64,000 bases of DNA. Origin: Theristus sp. LFF4_11. Its lineage: Eukaryota > Nematoda > Chromadorea > Monhysterida > Xyalidae. Of the stretch, positions 36,152 to 47,686 are shown one piece after another. The stretch is taken from assembly GCA_030248135.1 (NCBI GenBank), contig JASANC010001719.1, forward strand, positions 62,001-126,000, read 5' to 3'. The notes below the pieces were generated by a model. That model was not told the DNA's origin, did no database searches, and was given only the letters and a program-made list of their open reading frames with translations. Numbering within the stretch: position 1 is the first letter of the stretch; every line of letters begins with the position of its first letter. A program made the translations under genes and the position numbers.

Positions 36152-36855
36152 ATCAGCGCATTGAATTACCCTGGAAAACACTCTTTTCTTTTTTTTTCGT
36201 TTTTGGACCGATTTCGCCAATTTCGACGGCCGATTCACCCGAAATCGTCACGATTATAGTCATTTAGCTGTTATTCCTGTATTTTTTTCAAAAAATAAAA
36301 GTCAAATTCAAACTCTCCACTGTTGGTTACCCCGGAAACTTTTTTATTTGTCAAATAACGGTTTGTTTCATGCGCAGAAATCGCAAATACACTTCAAAAT
36401 ACGCATTTTTCGTAATTTTGTACAAAATAGCTAGATTTTGAGCCTTGGGAAGCGTCGGATCAAAAAATAAATGCAAAATTTGAAAATTCCAAAGATTTTT
36501 ACCCTAGAAAATGTTTTTATCAAAACAGTCAGAATTTTCTTTATATCACTGAAACTGCGCACACATTTTATGACATAGTCGAAAAAAAGGGGGTTAGAAG
36601 AATAATTAACAGCCTATTCAGAATCCATGTTTTGCGCACACAGCGTGTGTAGAAGATCACCACGAAAAAATTTCTGTTGCACACAGCGTACCTATGGATT
36701 ATCTACCTGTGTGCAGGAGAAAAAATTCTCAGCTCCTTTTATGTTCATAATTCGAGGCACAGTAAGTTTCGAATTTTAGCGCGAACAATGCACGGGCCGT
36801 ATTATGCCTGCATCCGCTGTCCGCTCCGCTCCGCTTCGCTCGCGAATGGGCATGA

Positions 36856-37371
36856 TATTAAAATGTGCAAAAACCTTTAGAAACGGCGCTGCTAGAAAGT
36901 TCCTTTCCATAAGCTGCAATTTTGTTTGCATAATGGAAGTTTTGTGATTGTGTCGATGTGAACTGGCCGTGAGGCATACAAATAAAACTGGATTGAATGG
37001 AATTGAATCTTTCGTATCTTATTTGGATCAGCTTTTTGCAGGACCTTGCAAGATATCTACGTCAGCGTGGCACTGTCGATGCATTCAACATGGAACACAC
37101 GAAAACACCGCAGCACAACGCCGCTGGCGATACGGAAGATTGACAGATCATTTATAAGATGTTTGACACACGTCAAAGTGAACATAACTTCAATAATAAT
37201 CTGTACTTGCACCATCAATTTATGTCCGCTACGTGAATTATGTCCACGTGAAATATCCAATAAAAAACTTGGTATACCAAATACAGAAGCAGCGTTTTTT
37301 TCTCTATAATCCCAGAAAAAACAGCTGTCAAAGCGCTCAGCGGTTCTGAAATCGGAAGCTTGAAAATTCGT
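36856..37371. other. 3' flank of the espin-like gene, nothing recognised
   Basis: Probably 3' UTR or spacer. No exon or repeat family seen. Confidence 0.4.
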
Positions 37372-40300
37372 CTATAATTTCACAATAGCCGCTGAGACCG
37401 TGGTTTCGGTCGTGTCGTCGGCATCGCCAGACCGCTTGCATTTCTTGTTCGTCACTTTCGTATCGGCGACCGGCGCAATGTCGCAATAGAAATGCTCCTG
37501 CACTCGCGACAAGGTGAGCACCAGATCCTGTTGACTGCTGCTGCGTGGCTTGCTGCAAATAATGCGGCCGCGATGAATTACAGATTACCGAACACGAAAA
37601 GTACCGTAAAGTCTTGCATATAAGGTCTCATATAAATTTGGAAATCAAAGTTTTTGAAAAAAGTGGAAGTTTGTGTGAGAACCTTATGGGAGGAGGTCTT
37701 ATAATGTGAAGATTATCAATTCTGGTACTTATAAACGGGATGGGATTTCGACCAAGTCAAACTTTTGATTTTTTTTGGTTTCCCGCCATGTGACACTCCG
37801 CCCATTGTTGGGTGCGGGTCTTATAAGTGGGAGGAACCTTATATGCAAGACTTTACAGGATTATAATGCTGATATTCATGTTTTGTGAAAAAAGTTGCGA
37901 TTTGGAGGGTGTGATGCACTCGTGTGTCGTCGTGTCACGGGTCGCACTAGCTAATGACTGATGATAACAACTGCAAAAAACAGATCGGCTCGTCCGGGCA
38001 TACTGTATTCACCTGCCGTACCTCATCATGACTTCCGTCGGTTCGTGCACCGTCCAATGTCGATCGAAGAACATCGCCGAGGTTGGCCGCAGTTTCGCCG
38101 CGCCGCCGCGTCTCGACGACCAGCTCGGCTGCTCATAATGGTGGTCGTGGTGGTACACCTCGTGGTAGCCCTCGTTATCCACTCTGTCGCTCATCGCAGC
38201 GGTAGTTTTCCGGGCGTCCTGTTGGTTTTTTCGACCATTCCGTGATGATGATGATGATGATGGCATTTCGACGATTCGCCGATGGTTCATATGGCCGCCG
38301 GTATTTAGCGGTACCGAAGTGGTGGAGCTCGTCAGCGGGTTAGTGCTGAGCGGCATTGGGCTGTGGCGGTTGACGCTGCGCACGTCCATTAAGCTGGCCG
38401 ACTGGGCTCGGCGTTGTGCCTGATCGTGAGCGAATGAATTATGTGCAATAATAAGAAAGCAATGGGAATAATTGCTACTGGCTAGTATTGTATTCAACGC
38501 CGTCGTCAACAAACTATTCAGTTTTTCTTCCAGTGAGGCAACTCAACTCAACGACTTTAACTATATTTTGTCTTTGAAAGTTATGTTCAACTGTGAGCTA
38601 CCACTGATGGAGTGCAGCTGTGAGCTGCAATGGCAAGAATTCCATACTCGAATTGTACCCACTGTGTTCTGAAACGGGTGAATAATTTTTATTGTTCACA
38701 GAGGAATATATCTGTGCAACGAAATTGACGACAGCAGATTTCTCCCTGCCACCAATATTACCGGCTGTATTTTCTTCAGAAATCGCCGCCGATTACTGTC
38801 GAAGTTGTGCACCACCAAGTCGCGGTCATCGGCGTCGTCGTCGTCGTTTTCCTCCGGTAAAACGGTCGTAACATCGGAATGCGACATTGCCAGTAGCGCC
38901 AGCTTCTTGTCGTTGCTGTTGTTGTTGTGCGATAGTGAACGCTGCAGTGACTGGTTGTTATCGCTTCGATTGCTGGCCGCGGATTGGTCAATTCTGAAAG
39001 TGAGTTTCACCTTTTTTGGCGTGTTTTGAAACAACGACGTTTCTACTGAGCGTACACTATGGCTTGGTCACTTCATTTACAGTTCACTGTACTTTAGACA
39101 TACTTTTCATTTCCCGAATGTCACCAATTGCCAAATAAACGCCAACAAACGTTGACTGATGCTGGTGCACTTCGACTCGGACGATTTGCGGCGCAGCGAC
39201 AACAGCAGCAGCTGGTGATGACTCCAGTTTCGTCGTCTCCGCTGGATCCAGCAGAAACTCCAGATGCGCAGCGTCGGTTGGCGATCGAGCAGCGTCGTCA
39301 CGGACGGACGACGTCAGACTGGTCACAATCGACAGCTGAGCGCAACAAACAACGGATGTCAACGCTGATGGTTGCTCGTTCGTCAAAAATAATCGAACAC
39401 TACATCCGTGCTAAAAAGGTGCTCCCATTTGGTGACTCTTTAGGTGTCGCTAACTTTTTGGTGCCCCTTTTATATTGGCGATCTGTTTCAAATTGAATAC
39501 CCAAAAGGACCATGGCAAATAAAGAAAAGCAGCTGAACGCGGTGTTCGACGATCACCCCACATGGCGCCGTTTGAGGATCACCATAATCAGCTGTAAGCG
39601 TGTTACACCGCTCAGCTCCACAGCTGCTTTAAGGTATCAAGGACACTAAAAAGGGATGGGACACCAAAAGGATGCGGGACACCTGTTTAGCGTCTCAGTT
39701 TCCGGTGCGCACGCAAAAGTGCTGTGGCAGTCCACATTACATTGTATCTCTTGCTCCCGCCCGTAGTTTTCTGGCATTCCGATCCGATGACATCATGTCC
39801 TTACATCTTCTGCGTCGTTTTCCTCCGTGTTTTCGACCAATATCAGCGTGTCACGGTCAAGAGCGTCCGGATCCGTCTGACTGGCAGTGTCGACGAACCG
39901 CTTGGCCACTTTGCTCTCTGGCGCTCGCCTTTGCTCAATGATGCTGTCAGTACACTGGCTGAAATGTTGTATACCCTGAAAACCATTTCCAAACAAACAT
40001 TCTACTAAACACTTTATTCTGATTCGCTACCGTTGGCAGCCAAACAAGATGGAGCGTTTAGTTTTTTAATACATGTCCATTCGAAGATGATGCCGGTATC
40101 ACCGGAGAAAGTGTTTTTGAAGCTCGACTGGGATCAGAGCGACTAGAAGCAACTCCAAAAAGAATGACTGCAGTCAACAACACTGGTTCACCACTTTTTT
40201 TAATTTTTGTGTCTTCCTCTAACCGAAATCAGCGAAAGCTGTGAAACTCCGGTGGATCGGTGCGATGGTAGTGAATGTGGAATCATTTTCAATTCGCTGA

Positions 40301-43300
40301 TTCGCTAATCATTCTTTTCATATTGCTGTTCGGTTGTCACATCACCAGCAGTAAATACTTTCAACAAAGAAAAAAGATATCTTCAATAAACCAAACAGCC
40401 AGCAAAAAGCATTTTTGAAACGCCCGCACGCGAACCTCAGAGTGTTTGCATTCGTCTTGTCGTCTATCCTAGTCGGCTGCCTGCGTTTATTGCGACGCTG
40501 CAAGACGAGCTGCTTCAATAGGCCGCGTTTGTTCGTGTCGCTCTTCTCGTATTGATGCGGCAGATTGTTCAACGATGCCTGATGATTCTCTTTTTGCTCG
40601 TTTGCCAGCTTTTCGTTGTGCTCGGAAATTCTCGTTAACAACGGCGATGCTAGCAGATTATTGTTGTGCGGTGGTGACGTTGCGTCAATATTGAGGTGAT
40701 CTGTTGAGCGATACAACGTTGTCGGCTGCTGTTGCATTGCGTTGCCGTGCAGCCCAATGCGTGTCATTCGGGCGTCGACTGAGCGACTACGATGTTCGCT
40801 TTTCAGCCTGCGGTTTTATCAAGAAAAAAAAAACGTCGCACACCTGATTCTCCCGCGTATGTGATTTCAAACGTTCTACGCATGCGCTCGTGGTCCTAAC
40901 GTTGCTCCAACAATGAAGGAACTCATTTTTGTGTCTAAAACAGACCGCTGTTCGTTCTGGTTTTTCTGGTCTAACGTTATCAGTCATTTGCCTTGCTGCT
41001 GGTCGATCAATCAATCACTCACTCATTAAATCAATCAATAAATCAAACAGTCAATCAGTCAATCAATCGATCAATTAGTTATTCAATCAATCAATCAGTC
41101 AATCAATCAATCAGTCAATCAATCGATCAATCAATCAATCAATCAATCATTCAGTCAATCAATCAACTATCAAATACTCATTTCCATAAAAACTTCACAA
41201 ACCGTGATCGTTTCAGCCATCCAAAAACGGCGCCGCTTGATTTCGAGTTCGACTCAGTCATTGATTCGTAGCCGGAGCTGAGTTCAGCCCCGAGACGGTT
41301 CGGAGAAGTTGCCGGCACGGATGAGGGGGCTGAAATGACGCAACTCAACGCTCATAACCCATTTATTGTCCATGATTGTCAAAACGAGGATCACGAAACC
41401 CTCAATTGAATCCCACACGCCGCACCTCATTGCTAAGCGACCCCCGCAAGATCCATGCGAAATCTCTCAAGAAGGAAGTTGAAGTTTGAAGGATCCAGTT
41501 CGCGGTACACATTGTTAACACCCCGTTAACTGGTCTCGAAATAATGTTCTTGAATTTTTTTCATGCAACAACAAGAAAACTCTGAAAACCTTAAAGTAAA
41601 CAACCTCTAACGACGGACGACCGAGGACTGCCAACTGAGGTTCGACTCCGGTCCGATTTTGACGACGCCACTGCTGCCAGGTTTTGGGGTTGTTGACTGT
41701 TTGCAGTCAGTCTCCAGTTCAGGTTATGTCGTGAGAAAGCTTGGAAATTGCGAAAAGAACCGCATTGTTACGATTTGAACAAACAGTATTTTTGATTCTA
41801 AGAAAGACAAACTGAAAAAGATAATCTAGATAGACTTGCGTACTTTTCAGCAACACCACCATTTCGTCGAATCGTCTTGATTCGGCCATGTGAAGCGCGG
41901 ATTTTGCGTACTGAAAGGGTAAAAACTGACAAACTAAGACACCAGTTTTTGTCAGTTTTTCCATCTGTTTGCCAATTTTCCAAGTTTTGTCAACAAAAGT
42001 CGCTGAGGGATAAATTTGCTTTCTCAAGATTCGTTTTTCACTGGACAATTTGCTGAGCGACCACTTTTGGCTACGCACGAGCATCAAAAATTATAAAATA
42101 TTGTATCGTCATCAGTGCTATTGTTTCAACATTTCAACTACCGGTTCAACAACCTTCAAAGAGTAATCGTTTCTAAATGGAAAACCGGAACAGTTAGCCT
42201 CCGGAAAATTTTGCCGGTGCAACATTGCCATATTTTGACCCCCGGTCAAAGTATGGCGGGGTCAAAATCTGGCATGACACCGGCAACCAATGCAGAAAGC
42301 CGCCGCACGTTTCCAAAAGCTCCCACCTTGTTGTTGACGGTCGGATCAGCGCCGAGATCGAGCAGGAAGCGTGCGCAGCGTCGCTGGTCGCGCAGCGCAG
42401 CCAGATGCAGCAGGGTGTTGCCGCGGCCGTCGCACGTGCCAACGAGGTGCTGCTTGTTGAGGCCGGACGCCTTGTACAACGCCATCAGCACTTCCACGTG
42501 ACCGCCGTCTGCACAGTTAAGGGGCATTCATGAAGCAGCATTTAGTGACCGCGCAGCTATGATATAACACGGCTACGCGTCATCAAATACTGTTTCATGA
42601 ATGCTGCTTAAGTTGCACGGTTATTATTGGCTGTCAGCTGATTGGTTGCCTGCTGTCTGACTGGCTGTGTGGAGAGGTGGAGTCTGTCAGGCATAGAAAG
42701 CCGTCATCACCAACCAATCAGCTGATAGTCTGTAGTTTAGAGTTTGGTTGTAGAGTAGAATTGTCGATCTGTTGCAACTGTGCGGCCAAAAAGTACGGTA
42801 CGTCTACTGTGCTTGTGGTCTCGACGCGATCAATGCTGCCTGATTCTGAATGTCTATCTGAAAACTCATAACATATCCCGGTTTCAGATTTATTATACAC
42901 GTTCTTCTCGTCATTGACGATCACGAAGCTTGTGTTGTTGAAACAAAACCGAGTCGATACGGTCGTGTCGTCGCAAAATACGGTACTAGATACCGTACTC
43001 CATGGCATGTTCAACCGTTCGAGTTTTGACAATATTCGTGAACAAACTTGAGTGTCAGCAGTTTTTGCCTACACACAGCAGTGAATTTTTAAAAATTTTT
43101 GTGACGTTTCTGGATTCACGCACACGCGGCAAAGTGAAACGGGGTCGCCGAATCGCTCGTCTGCCAAAATAACGCCGGCTTCTGCATTTTGTTGAGCAGC
43201 CACACGACTGTCGGCACGTCCCCTGAGAGCGCGAATTTGTTGGTTTGCTGCTGGACGTCGAACGGAAACCACGTAGTTTCAATCTTTATGTGGCAATTCA

Positions 43301-46300
43301 AAATCGCCTAATTTACTCGGCACTACTTAAGGGACTCGGATCACTTTCCAAGTTTTGAATTCCCACGTCATGCATGAAACTGGTCAGCATCTACACTGTA
43401 TGCACGCATTGAGTCTCGGAACCAAAAGAAAAAAGGTAATATTCAATCAAAAGGCCCGCGGATTTTTGGAGGCTCTGTGTCTCTCTTGTGTCGCGCGCAT
43501 TCGTTCACAACACCCTCAGCGTCATCTTCACCCACCAAACCACCGGAGTTGTTTGACACCTTCGGAGCCGGTGGTGAGAGCTAAATAAAATCTAAAAAAA
43601 AGTGACAATAAATCTGCATGCTCGCCTCCGAGACATGCGGCGTGCAGCAGCGACTGCGCCCGTTTCGTCAGTGAGTGAACGTCCGCGCGAGCCTTCTCCA
43701 CCAAATACCGAAGACTCGACAAGTGGCCGCCGAGTACGGCGTAGAACGATGGAGTGGCACCTCAAAAACGGTTTACACGGCGATGTTTGCAAAATGTGTC
43801 AATATTTTTGTTGATCCGACAGTATTAAGTCAACATTTTGTTGACACATTGTAGATGGCGTAATTTGAGTAAGCTGGTCATCTCTCGTTTTTTTGTCTTG
43901 CCGAAAACCAACCGTTTTTGTCTCGCCAATCGGTCATGTGCACGTCGTATTTCGTCGCGATACGAATGAATTCGATGTTGCCTGCAGTGTGCGTTTTCCG
44001 GTTTTTTTTCACCCACCAAATTTGCATTATCTAAAAATGCGGGAGACGCATATAAAAGGAGGAATATGGCTTTGTGTAAGCAGTGAGAGACTTGGCTCGA
44101 CAACTCTTTTCAAGTCTCTGATGTGGTACACACGGATACAAGTACATAAAAGCTATATTTTTGCGCCGCGTTTGTTTTACTGAAAAGTGTAAAACAGTTT
44201 TAAAATTATTTTTTAACTGTCCTTTCCAGTTTAGTCCGAAATCACATCATGTGCGAAATTCTGTTGTTGTTGTTGTTGTTGTTGTGATTTTTAGGCGATG
44301 TTTTTAGCCAGGGCTAACCCAGAGAAGCGTACAGAACGCCATTGAGTTGGGCGCCCATCGAGTTTTCTCTGTCATTAAGTGCCTATACACCCCTCGGCGG
44401 GGTTCAATCCCCCGAGCGCACAGACTGTAGTCTAACGCACTACCACCAGGCCACGAGGGTGGCAAATTATGTGCAGAACTTCCGTAAATCAAGAATCTGT
44501 AAATTCTGTGCAAAAACAAAAAATCAGAGACTGCAAAACATTGTTTCATGTGGTTTTATCGTTACTAACGTACGCATCGCTGTGTACACATCAGCATCAG
44601 TGCCAAAAAGGTGTTGTCTTCCGTTGATTTTCAGCCTTTTTACCAAACTCTAGTGGCAGGATAAACTGTCTGTCCCGTGAGTCTTTGCCTTTGCCACAGA
44701 AGGAGACCTTGCGTTCCCTAATGCCTCTGCTATACACTTTGTCCTGGGCAAACCAGTATCAGCGATCTGAAGTCTGATCGTTATGTTAGTGGTTCTAGTG
44801 GTCGCTAAATGCCCGAAATACCGCAAATGTTGAAGTTTTAATTGTCTACAAAGTACATGTGCAACCGAAATAGTGAATAAACGGCGCAAAAATATGGCTC
44901 TTATGTACTTGTATCCGTGTGTACCACATCAGAGACTTGAAAAGAGTTGTCGAGCCAAGTCTCTCACTGCTTACACAAAGCCATATTCCTCCTTTTATAT
45001 GCGTCTCCCGCATTTTTAGATAATATTCTGACTTTTAAATAAGTCCCGAAGGTCGAACCAAATTCACATCTCGTTGGTAACACATTCTTCTAAACCCCGG
45101 ATAGACAGTTCTATTGTGAGACGACTTCAGTTAAGAAATGCAGGTGCGAACACTTGAAACCAGGTGAAAACCCTCCGAACTTTTAAAAATGCCCAATTTT
45201 TACCCAAAAACAGGGTCTGGGTAAAAAATGGATCAACTTCTCAAAATCTCCGGATGATTTTACCCCAGGAAACATTTTTGTTCTATTGTGAGACGACTTC
45301 AGTTAAGAAATGCAGGTGCGAACACTTGAAACCAGGTGAAAACCCTCCGAACTTTTAAAAATGCCCAATTTTTACCCAAAAACTGGGTCTGGGTAAAAAA
45401 TGGATTAATTTCTCAAAATCTCCGGATGATTTTACCCCAGGAAACATTTTTGTTCTATTGTGAGACGACTTCAGTTAAGAAATGTAGGTGCGAACACATA
45501 TGATTACACTACTGAAAAAAAAATACAAAGGGAAATAAGTAACACTGTTTTCAGAATAGGTTTTTCGTGTCTACAGCGTATGAAAAGTTGTCCGATAAAA
45601 ATTTTTTCGCGGCTCCAAGCACAACTTTGGGTGTTCGTTTCGTGTGCACAGAACCAAGTTTGTGGCTTATACTATGCTCGCTGGAGGCAGCGAGCAAATT
45701 TGAAAAAAGCGCGCGAGGGAATATTCAGCCATATAATGCGTGATGCGCTCTCCGCTCGCTGCGCTCGCTCGCGCATCCGCATGATTATACAAGCATGGCT
45801 TGATTGATATATACCAACAACAATTGATGTTTTTTATCCAGATTTGACAGTTTATCTAATATCTTGCGTTGGTTGACTCATTTTGCGGTGTAGTTTCGTT
45901 TTTTTATTCGCCGCACCGGACCGACCGTTCGCAGCGGCGATGTGCAACGCGAGCACCCCGTCCTCGTCGGCAATGTTCGCGATGGATTTGCCGAACCGCC
46001 GTAGCAGCCAGAGTGCGGTGTCGTTGTCGTTCAGACGAACGGATGCGTGCAGCACGCTCGCACCTTGACGAGATGCACGTTGTTGAGAAATCGCATTTTA
46101 AAGAAAGTTACACTGCCGCGCAAAAAGTATTCTACTCTGCGGGCGTGTTTCTTTTTGCGCTTTTCACACGCATCGGGTTCACACGTGAAAAAGTCACATG
46201 TTAAGATAATGTCAGTGTTGCACCGAAGCCAGTTACGTTTTTCGTTGCGTGAAACGTTACACGCTGACGGTTACATCAAAGGCGACGTCAAATTTAAAAC

Positions 46301-47686
46301 GTCAACGGTTGGCAATTGTTACCTAAACAACAACGCCATCCGTTGCGTCAAACGCTACGTCAAGCAATATGGACACAGCACGAATACCAATTATTGTAGT
46401 CCGAGCGGTTTCTGTCAACTTCTGATGACCAAACCTGTTCATCTAACAATCTGTCTGCTCTGATTTGTATCTAGATACCTCGGTTGTCAACAATCATGGC
46501 GATCTTCTGGCAAAACGGCAGCGGTCCAATGCCGAGCAGCGTTTTCACGCAGTCGATCTGTCGGTACCGCGCGGCGACCATGGCGCACGTCTCGCCGGCG
46601 CCGTTGCGCTGCGTCAACGCGCTCGCGTGCACACTGATCACACACCTGCAATGCAACGCACGTCGTTTTACCGCAATTATACCTGGTTGCGAATACCGCC
46701 TGGTAATACAGCAATGTAATCGCATGCTACTCCCGACGCAGGGAGAGTAAAGAAACAGATGTCCTTGTTTCAGTTTTTACTGCGTTTGGAACAGGAACAT
46801 TGAAATTGGCACTTATGAATTATTGTGCAGCAATGGCAACACTGAGCCAAACATCTGAAATTCGGCTTGCTTCACTGCACTTCAGCAAAATATCGTCATT
46901 CAAGAAAAAAGTCCAACATGCTGTTGACTATGCAAAGTTTCGCTCAGTGCCCCAACTACAATGTACACTACAGCTACCGTAACGCGTCGAGTTGTCCCGC
47001 TTGCGCAGCGACATGCGCCGGACTGTCACCATTGGCGTCGACTGGCAGTCGTTCACTGCATGACAGCAGCTCTCGGACGCAACCGACGTGGCCCCGCTCG
47101 GCCGCGCTGTGCAACACGGACGCACCGCGCGCTTCCTGTGTGTCATGTTCAGCACACATGTTAGGACAGTACACTTGGGGAATGCGGAAAAGTTCACGTA
47201 ACGATCTTGAAATCATGCACCGAGACTTTCAGTTTTGGTTGAGCAACTCAAAGGAACTGTCAAGGGAACTCATAACCGCACTCAGCTGTATCAACTGTCA
47301 ACTGGATCAAGGGAATCAAGGGAAAAGTGCTTGTTTACACGAGAAAAAGTCACACAACCGGCGGATGCTAACGAAAACTGAAGCATATGACGTCATTTTG
47401 GTTGGACACGTTCAAATGAACAGATGATAATATAAAAGATGCCGAAATAATTACGATAACAGTGTATACCAAAACGCTTTTCGGTGACTTCACCACTGAG
47501 AAAATTTATCCGAAAAAACCTAAACAACTTGTCTAGCAAATTGAAGACCAAGCCGAACACGAAATGCGTTTTTCTATTTTTTGCAACTTTTGTTGAGGTT
47601 TTTGTTGTCAGATTTCACTGCACCTGACAAATGTCGCAGACGAGACAGCCATCATCATTGCTGCGAGCCACCTCCGTTGGATCCAT
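37372..47686 (-). CDS. Espin-like ankyrin-repeat protein
   Basis: Exons in transcription order (complement): 47624-47686 (probable start, MDPTEVARS), 46978-47135, 46479-46645, 45926-46063, 43913-43981, 43635-43760, 43124-43222, 42327-42508, 41844-41910, 40436-40807, 39805-39958, 39104-39335, 38762-38993, 38013-38419, 37372-37552 (TAG). The first nine encode about nine ankyrin repeats collinear with vertebrate espin, for example GASVLHSAAERGHVGCVREL, DGVLALHIAAANGNIEFIR, NGATPSFYAVLGGHLSSLRY and GNTLLHLAALRDQRRCARFL. Espins bundle actin in stereocilia and microvilli; Drosophila Forked is a relative. The C-terminal half is Ser/Asn/His-rich and acidic. I do not see the espin WH2 or actin-bundling module in it. 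Phase breaks between 41844-41910 and 40436-40807 and between 39104-39335 and 38762-38993 suggest small unseen exons; 41252-41279 (SGYESMTE) is a candidate for the first. The junction 43635/43222 shortens one repeat. The ankyrin head is confident, the tail moderate. Confidence 0.8.
37602..37858. mobile_element. MITE-d copy 2
   Basis: ACCGTAAAGTCTTGCATATAAGG at the left and CCTTATATGCAAGACTTTAC at the right, with the same GGTTTCCCGCC and CCCATT core as 27010-27283, inverted. It lies in the last intron of the espin-like gene. Confidence 0.75.
41009..41170. repeat. TCAA tetranucleotide microsatellite
   Basis: Nearly uninterrupted (TCAA)n with TCAG variants over about 160 bp in an intron of the espin-like gene. 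The SINQ-repeat ORF over it is an artefact. Confidence 0.9.
42513..42612. mobile_element. MITE-c copy 1 (TTAA-flanked palindrome)
   Basis: Palindromic, about 95 bp: GGGGCATTCATGAAGCAGCA at the left, GTTTCATGAATGCTGC at the right, TTAA at both ends. Its boundary is under ten bases from the acceptor of espin-like exon 42327-42508. Confidence 0.75.
42613..42760. mobile_element. MITE-a copy 3
   Basis: TCAGCTGATTGGTTGCC at the left and CCAACCAATCAGCTGATAG with TGTAGTTTAGAGTTT at the right, around a GTGGAGTCTGTC core. It abuts MITE-c copy 1. Confidence 0.65.
44263..44464 (-). mobile_element. tRNA-derived SINE, copy 2 (nested in composite C)
   Basis: Same head, body and (CAA)n tail as copy 1. On the + strand it begins with a GTT run and ends with the reversed A box ACTACCACCAGGCCACGAG. 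Confidence 0.85.
45108..45500 (-). repeat. 172-bp tandem repeats of composite C
   Basis: Units start TTCTATTGTGAGACGACTTC at about 45108, 45280 and 45453, spaced 172 bp. Two are full length and nearly identical. Confidence 0.85.

Larger units (their letters stand above)
32612..36855 (-). mobile_element. Composite satellite-carrying element, copy D, interrupted by a hAT element
   Basis: Reversed copy: inverted-repeat segment (32612-32755 and 33497-33641), bridge, 149-bp units (33660-34425 and 36152-36260), degraded 172-bp-like sequence (36260-36600) and a diverged GC-rich end (to about 36855, TCGCTCGCGAATGGGCATGA). The hAT element at 34426-36151 splits the satellite. It begins 70 bp after the DYNC2LI1 stop. 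Confidence 0.7.
44026..45785 (-). mobile_element. Composite satellite-carrying element, copy C (short form)
   Basis: Reversed copy: inverted-repeat segment (44026-44170 and 44880-45025), bridge, two to three 172-bp units (45108 to about 45500), and the GC-rich end finishing GCGCATCCGCATGAT at 45785. The 149-bp array is completely absent. It makes up about 1.76 kb of the 1.94-kb intron 43982-45925 of the espin-like gene. SINE copy 2 is nested in it. Confidence 0.75.

Noticed and set aside
40993..41271. Protein of SINQ repeats
   Set aside because: A TCAA microsatellite read as codons.
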